The position numbers and the translations under genes are program-made. Of a stretch of 64,000 nucleotides of DNA, positions 1-13,072 are shown one piece after another. The notes beneath the pieces were generated by a model. The model was not told the origin of the DNA and did no database searches. It worked only from the letters and a program-made list of their open reading frames with translations. How positions within the stretch are numbered: the first letter of the stretch is position 1; each line of letters opens with the position of its first letter. The stretch is taken from NCBI GenBank assembly GCA_964019695.1, contig OZ026527.1, forward strand, positions 77,790,831-77,854,830, read 5' to 3'. This DNA comes from Loripinus fragilis (lineage: Eukaryota > Mollusca > Bivalvia > Lucinida > Lucinidae).

Positions 1-800
1 CCTTGCAAACATCGAGGGACAATCAGTCACACTATCAGTCTTCACAATACAACATAGGTGGAAGACAAACTAATGATTACACAAATGACTACAGGGAACA
101 AACTGAAACCTCAGCTATGGGTCATCAAACACCACAATGGGGAAGCCATCACGTAAGAAGTCAGCAATTTTCACGGGAGCATGAAGACTACAGGAGCTCA
201 TCAGATTACAACTACCAGATAGAAAGGTGTATGAAGTGTGGTTTGACCAACCACACCACTATCGAGTGCCGCCACAAGAGACAACTATTATGTTACGTAT
301 GTAACTTCTATGGACATAAAGATTCCATATGCTGGAATCAATAGGGACTTGGCAAATATTCCAATACACAATCCAATGTTATTCAAAATGACCATTATTT
401 GACATTACGGAATTCATTTGACATTCTTTCACTTATTTGTCTAGCCTGTGATGAAAGTGTATGCCGGTGTAGACCTGAATCAAAGACAGACACCTCTGAC
501 TCAATCACTTCTAATAATAATAACTCTAACATGATAATTAACTATGAGTCAATTAATACTGGAAACAGTTATAAAGAAAAAAGTACAAATACAGTTGAAG
601 CTAGTTCTTCAATAACATCTGTCTCTCCCACTACCAAAGACTCTGAACAAATTGTATATAATTCTATGATTAATAAGATATTGGTAGAGAAGTGCACTTG
701 TGAAAATTTAAATGTAACTGAATCCATGGGGCCCTCAAATGCTGATATAAGTTTATCAAATTTATCTTTATGCAGTAATATAGATGAAAGATACTTATGA
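1..800 (+). pseudogene. LINE ORF1: zinc-knuckle (gag-like) protein, 5'-partial, one in-frame UAG
   Basis: ORF1 of LINEs encodes an RNA-binding protein that packages the element's RNA. The reading frame is open from the window edge. It shows two CX2CX4HX4C zinc knuckles (CMKCGLTNHTTIEC and CYVCNFYGHKDSIC, about positions 228-338). Four codons after the second knuckle an amber codon (TAG, 342-344) interrupts the frame, but the same frame then stays open for another 151 codons, to TGA at 798-800. This second part is rich in Ser, Thr and Asn, with a cluster of Cys near 438-465. Either the TAG is the only disabling mutation, or ORF1 really ends at 344, or the TAG is read through. The end of the frame overlaps the start of ORF2 by 17 bases in a different frame. 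Confidence 0.75.
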
Positions 801-3800
801 CAATCATACATGTACTTCAATTTCAGATGCAGATACAAGTGATCAGACACATGCTGAGCTAGAGGGCTCTTATTCTAATAGTTCAATATTCCTGAGTGGT
901 GACCAAAGTTCTGAGTACTCTTCTCAGGTGTCTGATAACACATTGATAAGCATGCATGATCTGTCTGGCATTTCAGGCTCTGACCAAGTCAATTGTAATT
1001 ATTTACTTGATCTAGGTCTGAAATGCAAAGGTTTTAGAATAGGACACCTTAATATACAAGGGATAAGTAATAAAATTGACCAGGTTCGTCTGTTGTTAGA
1101 GTCTGACAAGAATCAAATTCATGTACTAGGCTTGAGTGAGACTAAATTAAATTCCGTCCACCCTGATTCTGTGTTTGGAGTTACTGGATTCCAGCCATTT
1201 AGGAAGGACAGAGAAACAGACTCAGGGGGTGGTTTATTTGTATATGTTAAAGATGGAATTTGCTGCAACAGAAGAAAAGACCTTGAACATGAAAATTTAG
1301 AATGTTTATGGCTGGAAATTAATCCAGTCAAAAGCAAATCATTTTTAATATGTAATATTTACAGACCTCCAAATGCAACTGTTGAGTGGAACACAAACTT
1401 TGAGGATTGCATAGAACATGTCTTAATGGAAGAAAAAGAAATGTATATAATTGGTGATATCAACAGAGATCTTTTGAATAAACAAATAAAAAATGTTTGG
1501 ACTGAGTATATAGAACCTTTTGGCTTAACTCAACTAGTTTCTGAAGCTACTAGAGTAACAAGTAATTCAAAAACTTTAATAGATCATATTTATTCAAATT
1601 GCCCAGAAAATGTTAACTCTTTAGATGTACCCAAGATTGGGCTTAGTGATCATTTCCCTGTATTTTTCACAAGAAAAATGCATGTCCAGCCCCCAAAGTT
1701 AAAACACTTTACAATTTCTTATAGAAGTTTTAAGAATTTTAATGAAACTAAATTTATTGAAGATCTTCAGTCTGTTCCATGGGACACCATAAAATTATTT
1801 GAGGATACTGATGACATAATGGATGCCTGGCTAGATCTCTTTTTGCAGGTAGTGGACAGTCACGTTCCTATCAAACAGCATAGGGTTAAACACAAAAACC
1901 AGCCCCAATGGATGTCACCTGAAATACTTGAGGCTATGAAATTCAGAGATAGGCATAAAGCTCTAGGAAATGAAAATGAATACAAGATCTGGAGAAATAA
2001 AGTTACTAAACTTATCCAAAATTCTAAAAAAGCTCAATAACAAACTTTCATTGATAATAATAAAAGCGACCCAGGCAGTATTTACAAAATATTTCGGGAG
2101 GTAGGAGCAGGAAAAGGTAATCAGAAACAGTCTACTTTAACGTCTGTGAAAGTTGATAACACTTTAATAGAAAATTCTACAGAAATGGCAAACGAATTTA
2201 ACAATTTCTTTGTTAACATAGCTTCAAAGTTAAAAGAACCGGTATTAAATACAAACCATGATGAATTAAGAGAATTTTGTCAAGGAAAGCTTTCTCCAGA
2301 TACCAAATTTGTGATTCCTGCAATTTCAAAAGAAAAGGTATCAAAATTTCTTACTAATATTGACATAAATAAAGCCACAGGTACCGACATGATTGGGCCA
2401 CGCCTTCTAAAACTTGCTGCTCCTTTTATCACTGATGAAATTACTTTTATATGCAACCATAGTATTACTAACTCTGTTTTTCCAAGTAAATGGAAAGAAG
2501 CAAAAGTAGCACCCCTTCATAAAAATGGTCCCCATGAGGAAGTTAATAATTATCGGCCGATTTCAATTCTGCCTGTTTTGTCGAAAGTTATTGAAAAACA
2601 TGTTCATGAAAGTCTATCAGATTTCCTTAACCAACATGAATTATTACACAAGACCCAGTCTGGTTTTCGAGCGCAGCATTCATGTGAAACTGCCCTTGTT
2701 AACATGATTGATTTATGGCTGAATGCTATCGATGACAGTAAAATGATTGGTGTTGTATTAGTTGATTTTAAAAAAGCTTTTGACCTTGTAGATCACCAAA
2801 TTTTATTAAACAAACTAGAAATATATGGTATAAAAGATGAAGCTCTTCAGTGGTTTAATACTTACCTTACTAGCAGAAAACAGCAGGTGACTATTAATAA
2901 CAGTAAGTCTGATTTTAAGCATATTTCGTGTGGTGTTCCTCAGGGTTCTATATTAGGACCACTTTTATTTTTACTGTTTATCAATGACTTGCCTTTATAC
3001 ACCAGCAATGTTTTTACTGATCTATATGCCGATGACACAACTTTGTATGATATACAGTATTCCATGGAACAGATTGAGAAAAACCTTCAAACTGCACTGA
3101 ACAAACTACACATCTGGTGTAGAAGTAATGGTATGAGTCTTAATTCTTCAAAAACAAAGGTCATGTTGGTGACAACAAATCAAAAACGACAAAGATTAGA
3201 TAACGAAAACCTTGCTCTTAAATTCAATAGTGAAACTCTTAATATGATTGCTAATGATAAAATCTTAGGTGTGTTTGTTGATAATAAATTGACTTGGTCT
3301 AATCACATCAAACATCTTACAAAGAAAATTGCATCAAATACATGGCTTTTGTCAAAAATTAAGAAATTTTTAACCAAAGATCATAGAGTTCAATTCTATA
3401 AATCATACATACAACCACATATTGACTTTTGCAATATCATCTGGGGAAGTTCATCAGAGTCAAATAAGCTTAAGCTATTCAAGTTACAGAAGCGAGCATG
3501 TAAGGTTATTCTTGATTTTAATGTTGATAATGTAAATGAAGCTATGAAATCATTGAAAATTATGTCTATATATGATCGAATTCATCTAAGGAAAGCCAAA
3601 TTTATGTTCAAGGTCTATAATAATATAGTACCCACATACATATCTGAAAGTTTTACTCAAAGAAACAATGTAAATACCAGTATAAATCTTAGATCATCCT
3701 CTGCAGGTTGTTTTATCCCACCTAAGCCTAGGACTGAATATTTTAAGAATAGTATGAGGTACTCCGGATGTCTGGTATGGAATGGTCTTCCAGAAGATGT

Positions 3801-3861
3801 CAAAAGTGCCCAAACTATTGACACATTTCATATTAAATGTTTGAAATGGTTAGTTAGCTAA
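784..3861 (+). pseudogene. LINE ORF2: endonuclease + reverse transcriptase, one in-frame UAA
   Basis: ORF2 nicks the target DNA and copies the RNA by target-primed reverse transcription. The ATG at 784 lies directly after an in-frame TAG. Residues 1-80 are Ser/Asp-rich. The endonuclease motifs follow in order: HLNIQG (88-93), SETK (118-121), YRPP (193-196), GDIN (224-227), LIDHIY (265-270) and LSDHFP (287-292). A single TAA at 2038-2040 interrupts the frame, which resumes at once in the same phase. The reverse transcriptase carries NYRPISILP, SGFRAQHSCETAL, VDFKKAFDLVDH (motif A, Asp at 2764), GVPQGSILGPLLF (motif B) and YADD (3025-3036). A Cys-containing C-terminal region closes at TAA 3859-3861. 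All catalytic residues recognised are intact; apart from the one stop the protein would be about 1,025 residues. Confidence 0.93.
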
Positions 3862-4757
3862 ATTTAATGCTTATATATATATTGTACTTATCAATCTTAC
3901 ATGTATATTTTATTTACATTATTTGGTTGAGGCATCCATCCATACTGCTAAAACCCCTAAATTATAAAATAAAATGTGTACCGAGTGTGTGCTTAATACA
4001 TATACGGTATTCTCTGCTCACTCATCAGTATATAATTTTTTGGAATTTATATTACAAACAATATGGATCCAGATCAGACTGTTCTCTTAGGGGCAATATG
4101 ATCGGGGATCATAGTGTTTGCTTCCATGATTTAAATAGCCTGATGCAAAAAAAAAAATATTTTCAGGACAAAATAAAATTTAAAAAAATATATACTAACA
4201 AGAAAATGGTTAAAATTGAATGCAGCAGTCAGGATTTCCAGTGGTTATATTGTATATGTTCTGGTTTGTTATTTCAATCCATTTATGTCACATGGAAGCT
4301 TCCAATTTCCATGTAAAATGCCATATTCTGCTACCATATATCCTTGATGCATGCCATTTTGTGTCTGGTGTATGTTCTAATATTTTGAGCACTCCATGGT
4401 TAGTTTTAATTAAGTGTTTTGATACCAGCTCTTTTCAATGTAACTTGACTAATTAAGACCACAAAAATTTTGGAACATTTACAAGTTGAACATTTTAACC
4501 ATTTTCTTATCTGTTGTATGTATTAAATTGTGCAAGTAATTATGTGTTTGTTTGTATGGAAATGTTTGACATCTTGCATTTTACTACGGGTAGACACATA
4601 ATTGAATGTACAATATGAAGGTGACTGTTGACTGTGTATATGTACATATGTATATAATGAGGGCCTCATGGAAGATTAGCTATTACATGTACTTATATTG
4701 TATGTGCTAAATGTAGTTACCCTCAAAAAAAATAAAGGCTTTACTTACTTACTTACT
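3862..4757 (+). other. LINE 3' untranslated region and TTAC-repeat tail
   Basis: AT-rich sequence after the ORF2 stop with no convincing coding potential. It ends in a polyadenylation-like AATAAA embedded in the terminal motif, followed by four TTAC repeats and a second short copy of the terminal motif. A short hairpin-like TGGATCCAGATCAGAC segment at about 4062-4081 resembles the core of the hairpin MITEs found elsewhere in the window. Confidence 0.7.
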
Positions 4758-4984
4758 TATAAATAAAGGCTTTACTTAGACAACATAGATCATAACCCAA
4801 AACTACAACAGTCACCGCTTCTTTGCATGGGACAAGTATCTTACAAGGTTACAGTCTGTAGTCTCTACAAACTTTAAAAAATAGTTGAAAAAGTAGGACA
4901 TAATATGGATGTAAATGAGGAAATAAGTTCATCATTAAGATAATGTACCGAAAAAAAAACATATAATGTTGTAAGTGACCTGAT

Positions 4985-5950
4985 ATATGTCCAGGCCATA
5001 GAAGCAAGAAATTGACTTAAAATGAGCAATTTTTGCACATATTTAAGTCTATTTCTCCATTATTTGACGTGACTTGGTTTGAATATTTAATCTTCTTATA
5101 CGCAGCTACACTGCCCTTTAAATGAAATACTTTAATCCTCCATATTACTTCAAGGTTAAGGTCAATGAAAATTTAATATTTTTGGTTTAAAATTGGAAAT
5201 ATTGACAATATTTGTCAACCAATTTCTTTAATTCAGTTATGTTTAGCTTCTTCCTTTAGAAATATGCTGCACAGTATAAGATTAGTAAAATAACGCGACA
5301 CTATGCCTTAATTATTACTTTGAAGGTCAAGGTCATAGAAACCAGAAATTACCATAAAATGAGCGATTTTCGCACATATTTAAGTCTATTTTTTTAGTAT
5401 TGATGTGATTTGGTTTGTAAATTTAATCTTTAGAACAGCAACCACAATGCCTTTAAATCTGAAATAACTTTATCTTCCATATTATTTCAAGGTCAAGGTT
5501 AAGGTCACTTAAATTGTCATATTTTTGGTTGAAATATGGACATATTGATAATATTTGTTAACCAATTTCTTTATTTCCGCTATGTTCAGATTATTTCTTT
5601 AGAAATATGCCGCACAGTATAATATTGTTTAAATAACATGACTATTGCTTTAATTATGAAGTTGACTGTCAAGGTCAAGGTCACAGAAGCCAGAAATTAC
5701 CGTAAGATGAGCGCTTTTAGCTTATGTTTAAGTTTTTTTCTCTTTTATTTGATGTGATTTGGTTTGTATATATAATTTTATATACTCAACTACAATGGCT
5801 AAAGCTGAACTAATTAAATCCTCCACATTACTTCAAGATCAAGGTCAAGGTCAATGAAATTTTTATATTTTTGCTTTTAAATTGGAAATATTGACAATAT
5901 TTGTTAACCCATTTTTTGTTTCAGTTATGTTCCGATTATTTCTCTTATTC
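4985..5950. repeat. Three diverged tandem copies of a unit of about 340-350 bp
   Basis: Comparable landmarks recur in order: AGAAGCAAGAAATT at 5000, AGAAACCAGAAATT at 5337 and AGAAGCCAGAAATT at 5685. Each is followed by 'atgagcgnttttngc', 'gatttggtttg', 'aaggtcaaggtca', 'aatattgacaatatttg' and 'aaatatgcngcacagtata'. The spacings are 337 and 348 bp. No reading frame is conserved among the copies. The 'aaggtcaaggtca' words also occur in the 7-13 kb and 52-55 kb repeats. Confidence 0.8.
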
Positions 5951-6369
5951 TGACAGTATATTTTTTCATATATCAAGGGAAACATGACGCCATAAGCCAC
6001 ATCACTTGTGATTGGTCAACATAGCAGCTAAAATTTGTAACTTATACCTTCTTCTTGATGTGTTTAAGTAGAACAGGTAGACAAGAATCTGATTACCATT
6101 AACAAAGGAATTGAGAGAACCATTTTTTAATTGTCAGTATGTTCAGATATCATCTTTTACGACTACGCTGAAAATGGTGATATAACTCCCCAGATAAAAT
6201 TGTTGACTACAGTTAATTATGTCCTAATCAGCCGACAAAGTTTTAAGCCCCTAAAAGAGTTTGAAAGAGATTACATATTTTTTAATTGACCAAACCCCTA
6301 ACTGGGATACAAGTCATAAACATACAAACAATATAAACCTGAAACAAACATACTGAGGAATATTTCAAA

Positions 6370-7325
6370 GTTTATTATATGATGTTTATAGACTGGGAGT
6401 GATATACAAATGTATCACCATGTATTAAAATTGATTAACCACTTGTGGTTTACACATTTGGTCAATGTCAATTTAATATGATAGATGTCCATAACAGCAT
6501 TAAAGGAGCTTACATGAGTGCTCATTTTTAAATCAATTTATTAAAAAAGTTAGGGAAAAGGGATCAACTGTGAGATTTGTAAACATTCTATACCTTTTCA
6601 CTAAAATCTCGGACCCAGTGTAAACGGACTGGTCACTGACGGAAATACAAAATTATGTTGTCGAGGCTTTATTTAAGTGTTTTTTCAAAGTACTACAGCC
6701 AATAAAATTGATCCTGAACATACACGAGATATTATAAGAGGTTACTACTGGTATGGGAAGCGGAAATATTACGAGCTACAGTAAAAAGAATTGAGATTTT
6801 CTCATATTTTTATGTTGATTTCTGACGATTGTCGGCTAAAAGTGCCGAAAATAGCTATAAAGGGTACCTAGTTTTCTTGCTGATGTTCATAAAGACGGAT
6901 AAACTGTCAATAAATATGACAATACAGTCTTAAAGATAGTATATTGAACCCTTGCTTTTTGAAGAAAGCTCAAAGCTATGCAGAAAAATAACGGTGATAT
7001 GATTATTTAATCTTCAACATACGCCAGTTTTGAAAGCTCAGCCACCGTTTAGCCACGACAACGTATTTCCAATATATACATTTACCTGTATGTAAGTGAC
7101 CAGTCCGTGTTTATTGGGTCCGAGCTAAAATTAAAGAAATTCATTAGTATAGAAGCATCAATGTTAGATTCAGTTTATCACATGCCTATGAAATTACCCA
7201 AAATCTTATTTTTGAGGTGAAACCGTCATTACATTATGCTAATAAATCTGTAAACCACTGGTGGTTTATCAATTTTATTGCATAGCGTTATATCACTCTT
7301 GGCAGAATTAGTGTGATAGATTGCA
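6370..7325. mobile_element. Inverted-repeat element, about 0.95 kb, diverged arms
   Basis: The left arm (about 6370-6645) and right arm (about 7090-7325) are imperfect reverse complements. 'ctcggacccagtg..ggactggtcact' near 6608 pairs with 'agtgaccagtccg..tgggtccgag' near 7096. 'aaccacttgtggttta' near 6438 pairs with 'taaaccactggtggttta' near 7251. The outer 'gggagtgatata' near 6394 pairs with 'tatatcactctt' near 7290. No coding sequence is seen. A related single end occurs at 25250-25305. The right arm is also carried in the duplicated block that starts at 7001. Confidence 0.6.
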
Positions 7326-7662
7326 AAAATCTCGGACAAATAAATTGTTTAGTTTGAGAAGCATTTTTGCTATGTATACCAAGAGTGAATATCAAACAAT
7401 ATCACATTACATTACGGATAAAAGAACTTAACTATTGTGGAAATGGCTGAATTTATATTAAATCTAGCTTATGACCTATTCCAGACACATAGTCATGTTA
7501 TACCAGTATTGTACTATGCCTGTTATTTCCAAAGCAAAAGCTAGACATAACTAGAATAAGGATGCTGTCAATTTTTCCTTTTTATGACAAATTATATTAA
7601 AACTTCAGTGAATTTGAACTTGAAATTATATGGAGGATAAAATTATTTCCATTTAAAAAAAG

Positions 7663-7742
7663 TAAGAAAGAGGGCAAAGACCAGGAATCGATACAATCAA
7701 GCACCACACCTGGCCCATGATACCAATGGGAAAGTGACAACA
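7663..7742 (+). repeat. About 80-bp dispersed repeat ('ggcaaagaccaggaatcg')
   Basis: The short element reads 'gggcaaagatcaggaatcg', then 'atacaatcaagyaccacacc', then 'tggcccatgataccaatggg'. Other copies lie at about 8193-8278, 10792-10871, 11322-11407 and 16466-16545 on this strand, and near 9555-9650, 12684-12779 and 54246-54355 on the other strand. It is present in two of the three related blocks here but missing at the matching point of the 52.5-kb copy, which indicates mobility. Confidence 0.7.
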
Positions 7743-8189
7743 TTGGCCTGATTTTGATTATCGCGACCATAGGGTACCTTTCATCATATTCTGGCCCATA
7801 TATGCAGAATGAAAGTACCTGCAGATTTATCCTTTTGACATCATTATTTAGTACCATGATTACATTTATTTAATCTATTGACTACGTTTTACACATAATG
7901 TCAGTGCGTACCATTCCAAATCAAGTATGGTCTTTTATCCATCAGCAAATTAAAAATATAGAATTTGCCATTAGGTATTAGTAGCAGCATGGAGTTTGTG
8001 CATCACCAATTGTCCTCCTAAATCTGTTTTAAAGAGTAATTATGTTAGTGCTAAAACAAGAACTTGCCATTTAACTTTATGACTCGATGTTCATATTTGC
8101 CAATGGTATGTTTTTCAACTTATCAATATAATCTGGGAGTCAAAGGTCAAGGTCAAATTAAGACAAAGGCTGTAATACGACTCATAACA

Positions 8190-8279
8190 TGAAAGTAAGT
8201 AAGGGTGCAAAGATCAGGAATCGATACAATCAAGTACCACACCTGACCCAGGATACCAATGGGAAAGTGACAAACTCAA
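8190..8279 (+). repeat. About 80-bp dispersed repeat, insertion relative to the 52.9-kb copy
   Basis: In the related block at 52.97 kb 'taacatga' runs directly into 'actcctctt'. Here about 85 bp of the dispersed repeat separate the same two words. This is a filled site against an empty site. Confidence 0.7.
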
Positions 8280-10129
8280 CTCCTCTTTCATTTCTACGAC
8301 CCAGAGTGTTCATATATGGCACAATGATTGTCTATGGGGTGTAGATAACAACGTTGGTTTCTTATCACCGCTTTGACATTGGTGTCAAAAGACAAGGTCA
8401 AATATACTTACAATCAGTTTATGGCTTGTTATGCGTACTCCTCCTTCTTTTTTTGACCAATGGTGTTCATACTTAGCACAATTATTGCTTATGTTGTGTA
8501 AATTACAAAGTACGTTACATATCACTGCTATCGCTCTGGAGTCATTGGTTAATAAGAAGCTTTTTTACAGTGGCATGTTTTTGACAGAGGTGCTTCACAT
8601 TTTTGTAGAATAATTGCCAATATGATATTTCAGCCTTAATTTTCAAAATAATTTGAAGCCGGTTGTATGGATTGTAAAGCAATATCTCCAATATCCTTTG
8701 TTGTAGATGGTTCATATTTTGCACACTGATTGTCTAAGGTGTTCTTTTGTCAATAACAGCTTTTGACTGCTGATGTGACCTTCGTATCAAAGTTCAAGGT
8801 CAAACTGCTTAAAAATGTACATTTTAAACCCTCGAAGTGGTACTAATCATTAGTATGTTTATGACTCTCCTAGGTTCTATGCGAGGCAGACCAAATAGTG
8901 GATTATGAATTCCCTATTTTCTGATAAAATATTTATATTTATCTTAGTGAACCTATAGTGAAGAACCTATATCGGCGGTTAATCCCCTCTTTGAGCCCAC
9001 TTAGTCCAGTGAGATATTGAAATACACGTATAAGCTATAGACATGAAATAATCTTTCCCTTAGCAGTAAATCTGCTGATGACTACTCATAAACCAAAATG
9101 TAGACCTTTAAACTCTGCATATACGGCATGTAATGCATTCTGTTTTGGAAGAGATGTATAAATGATCATATTTTGGCCACTGGCTGTCTATGGTTTTATG
9201 ATTGCACAATTATTCCTCCTAAATTACTAGCTAGATTTTAACCAAACTTTGCAGGCATGATTATTATATGACCCTTTTAAAGAATTGTTCAAACAGTTAA
9301 GTCAATTGCATATCTAGGTCACATGGGCTAAAATAGATTTTCAAAATGAAAATCTTCTTGGTTGAAACCACAATGCCTAGAGTTTTAATATTTGGTATGT
9401 AGCATAACCTAGTAGATCTCCACGAAGTTTGTTCAAATAATAGCTCTGTTGGGATAAATGACACATTCTTAAAGGTGGCATACTTTACATAGGCATGTGA
9501 TCATCTGCTAGGAAAGGGCTGATCTCTTGGCTCTGTTGTGCGTGGTGTTTTCTTGTATTTTGTCACTGTCCCGTATGGTGTCTCGGGTCAGTTGTGGTAC
9601 TTGATTTTATTGATTTCTGGGTTTTGCTCTCTGCTTTACTTTTATATTGGAAAAACAAACCAAAATCTTCTTGTCTGAAACGACAATGCCTAGTACCTTG
9701 ATATTTGGTATGTAACATCACCTAGTATTTCTCTACCAATTTAATTCAATTTGGAGCAAGGGACTATTTAGTGGACCCGCCTGCGAGCTCGCATGTTCAG
9801 TATAGGAATCTATTGGGAAAATCATCTTGTCTGACACCACAAGGCATAGAACATTGATATTGGTTATGCAACATCACCTTTTATACCTCTACTTAGTTTG
9901 TTCACATAATGGCCCTTGTGCCAAAACTGGCCCTACCCTGAGGTCACATGTTTTACATAGGCTTATATATGGAACACTTAGAATAGTCTATTCTGAAACC
10001 ACAGAACCTAGAGTCTATATTTGGCATGTGGCATCATCTAGTAGACTTACTAAGTTTGTTGAAGATTATGACCCTGTGGCAGAAAATGAGGCCGCCTCGG
10101 GGATCAAGGTTTTATCTATAGTTTATAAA

Positions 10130-13072
10130 GATTATTTAATCTTCAACATACGCCAGTTTTGAAAGCTCAGCCACCGTTTAGCCACGACAACGTATTTCCA
10201 ATATATACATTTACCTGTATGTAAGTGACCAGTCCGTGTTTATTGGGTCCGAGCTAAAATTAAAGAAATTCATTAGTATAGAAGCATCAATGTTAGATTC
10301 AGTTTATCACATGCCTATGAAATTACCCAAAATCTTATTTTTGAGGTGAAACCGTCATTACATTATGCTAATAAATCTGTAAACCACTGGTGGTTTATCA
10401 ATTTTATTGCATAGCGTTATATCACTCTTGGCAGAATTAGTGTGATAGATTGCAAAAATCTCGGACAAATAAATTGTTTAGTTTGAGAAGCATTTTTGCT
10501 ATGTATACCAAGAGTGAATATCAAACAATATCACATTACATTACGGATAAAAGAACTTAACTATTGTGGAAATGGCTGAATTTATATTAAATCTAGCTTA
10601 TGACCTATTCCAGACACATAGTCATGTTATACCAGTATTGTACTATGCCTGTTATTTCCAAAGCAAAAGCTAGACATAACTAGAATAAGGATGCTGTCAA
10701 TTTTTCCTTTTTATGACAAATTATATTAAAACTTCAGTGAATTTGAACTTGAAATTATATGGAGGATAAAATTATTTCCATTTAAAAAAAGTAAGAAAGA
10801 GGGCAAAGACCAGGAATCGATACAATCAAGCACCACACCTGGCCCATGATACCAATGGGAAAGTGACAACATTGGCCTGATTTTGATTATCGCGACCATA
10901 GGGTACCTTTCATCATATTCTGGCCCATATATGCAGAATGAAAGTACCTGCAGATTTATCCTTTTGACATCATTATTTAGTACCATGATTACATTTATTT
11001 AATCTATTGACTACGTTTTACACATAATGTCAGTGCGTACCATTCCAAATCAAGTATGGTCTTTTATCCATCAGCAAATTAAAAATATAGAATTTGCCAT
11101 TAGGTATTAGTAGCAGCATGGAGTTTGTGCATCACCAATTGTCCTCCTAAATCTGTTTTAAAGAGTAATTATGTTAGTGCTAAAACAAGAACTTGCCATT
11201 TAACTTTATGACTCGATGTTCATATTTGCCAATGGTATGTTTTTCAACTTATCAATATAATCTGGGAGTCAAAGGTCAAGGTCAAATTAAGACAAAGGCT
11301 GTAATACGACTCATAACATGAAAGTAAGTAAGGGTGCAAAGATCAGGAATCGATACAATCAAGTACCACACCTGACCCAGGATACCAATGGGAAAGTGAC
11401 AAACTCAACTCCTCTTTCATTTCTACGACCCAGAGTGTTCATATATGGCACAATGATTGTCTATGGGGTGTAGATAACAACGTTGGTTTCTTATCACCGC
11501 TTTGACATTGGTGTCAAAAGACAAGGTCAAATATACTTACAATCAGTTTATGGCTTGTTATGCGTACTCCTCCTTCTTTTTTTGACCAATGGTGTTCATA
11601 CTTAGCACAATTATTGCTTATGTTGTGTAAATTACAAAGTACGTTACATATCACTGCTATCGCTCTGGAGTCATTGGTTAATAAGAAGCTTTTTTACAGT
11701 GGCATGTTTTTGACAGAGGTGCTTCACATTTTTGTAGAATAATTGCCAATATGATATTTCAGCCTTAATTTTCAAAATAATTTGAAGCCGGTTGTATGGA
11801 TTGTAAAGCAATATCTCCAATATCCTTTGTTGTAGATGGTTCATATTTTGCACACTGATTGTCTAAGGTGTTCTTTTGTCAATAACAGCTTTTGACTGCT
11901 GATGTGACCTTCGTATCAAAGTTCAAGGTCAAACTGCTTAAAAATGTACATTTTAAACCCTCGAAGTGGTACTAATCATTAGTATGTTTATGACTCTCCT
12001 AGGTTCTATGCGAGGCAGACCAAATAGTGGATTATGAATTCCCTATTTTCTGATAAAATATTTATATTTATCTTAGTGAACCTATAGTGAAGAACCTATA
12101 TCGGCGGTTAATCCCCTCTTTGAGCCCACTTAGTCCAGTGAGATATTGAAATACACGTATAAGCTATAGACATGAAATAATCTTTCCCTTAGCAGTAAAT
12201 CTGCTGATGACTACTCATAAACCAAAATGTAGACCTTTAAACTCTGCATATACGGCATGTAATGCATTCTGTTTTGGAAGAGATGTATAAATGATCATAT
12301 TTTGGCCACTGGCTGTCTATGGTTTTATGATTGCACAATTATTCCTCCTAAATTACTAGCTAGATTTTAACCAAACTTTGCAGGCATGATTATTATATGA
12401 CCCTTTTAAAGAATTGTTCAAACAGTTAAGTCAATTGCATATCTAGGTCACATGGGCTAAAATAGATTTTCAAAATGAAAATCTTCTTGGTTGAAACCAC
12501 AATGCCTAGAGTTTTAATATTTGGTATGTAGCATAACCTAGTAGATCTCCACGAAGTTTGTTCAAATAATAGCTCTGTTGGGATAAATGACACATTCTTA
12601 AAGGTGGCATACTTTACATAGGCATGTGATCATCTGCTAGGAAAGGGCTGATCTCTTGGCTCTGTTGTGCGTGGTGTTTTCTTGTATTTTGTCACTGTCC
12701 CGTATGGTGTCTCGGGTCAGTTGTGGTACTTGATTTTATTGATTTCTGGGTTTTGCTCTCTGCTTTACTTTTATATTGGAAAAACAAACCAAAATCTTCT
12801 TGTCTGAAACGACAATGCCTAGTACCTTGATATTTGGTATGTAACATCACCTAGTATTTCTCTACCAATTTAATTCAATTTGGAGCAAGGGACTATTTAG
12901 TGGACCCGCCTGCGAGCTCGCATGTTCAGTATAGGAATCTATTGGGAAAATCATCTTGTCTGACACCACAAGGCATAGAACATTGATATTGGTTATGCAA
13001 CATCACCTTTTATACCTCTACTTAGTTTGTTCACATAATGGCCCTTGTGCCAAAACTGGCCCTACCCTGAGG
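10130..13072. repeat. Tandem duplication copy 2 (truncated at right)
   Basis: Direct copy of 7001-9943. The left junction joins 'tttataaa' to 'gattatttaatc'. The right junction falls after 'ccctaccctgagg' (13072), where copy 1 continues with 'tcacatg' and this copy changes to unrelated sequence. A diverged relative at 52527-54832 continues past the 10129 equivalent into other sequence, so the 10129/10130 join is a rearrangement breakpoint rather than the natural order. Confidence 0.92.

Larger units (their letters stand above)
1..4757 (+). mobile_element. Non-LTR retrotransposon (LINE), CR1/L2/jockey-like, 5' end outside the window
   Basis: A LINE in sense orientation. It has a gag-like ORF1 with two CCHC zinc knuckles, then ORF2 with an apurinic endonuclease domain followed by a reverse transcriptase with a YADD active site. 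A 3' untranslated region of roughly 0.9 kb follows. It ends in AATAAAGGCTTTAC followed by TTAC tandem repeats near 4729-4757, with a second partial copy of the same end. Short tandem repeats in place of a poly(A) tail are typical of the CR1/L2 branch; the clade is inference. The 5' end is cut by the window edge. Only two in-frame stops interrupt about 3.8 kb of coding sequence, so the insertion looks young. Confidence 0.93.
7001..10129. repeat. Tandem duplication copy 1 (3129-bp period)
   Basis: Bases 7001-9943 recur at 10130-13072 with an exact offset of 3129 bp and no difference noticed in the lines compared. The last 186 bp of this copy (9944-10129) are absent from copy 2. The content is itself repetitive: the right arm of the preceding inverted-repeat element, two + strand copies and one - strand copy of an 80-bp dispersed repeat, and segments of the type 'cttgtctgaaaccacaatgcctagag..gatatttggtatgtagcatcacc'. 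Reading frames inside are short and show no recognisable domain. Confidence 0.92.

Noticed and set aside
3867..4316. 149-residue reading frame after the LINE ORF2
   Set aside because: Its composition looks like translated AT-rich 3' UTR, with no domain, lying between the ORF2 stop and the TTAC tail.
10726..11853. Repeated identical reading frames (copies of those at 7597-8724) as conserved genes
   Set aside because: They are identical only because the DNA is duplicated; in the diverged third copy at 52.5-54.8 kb the frames are not preserved.
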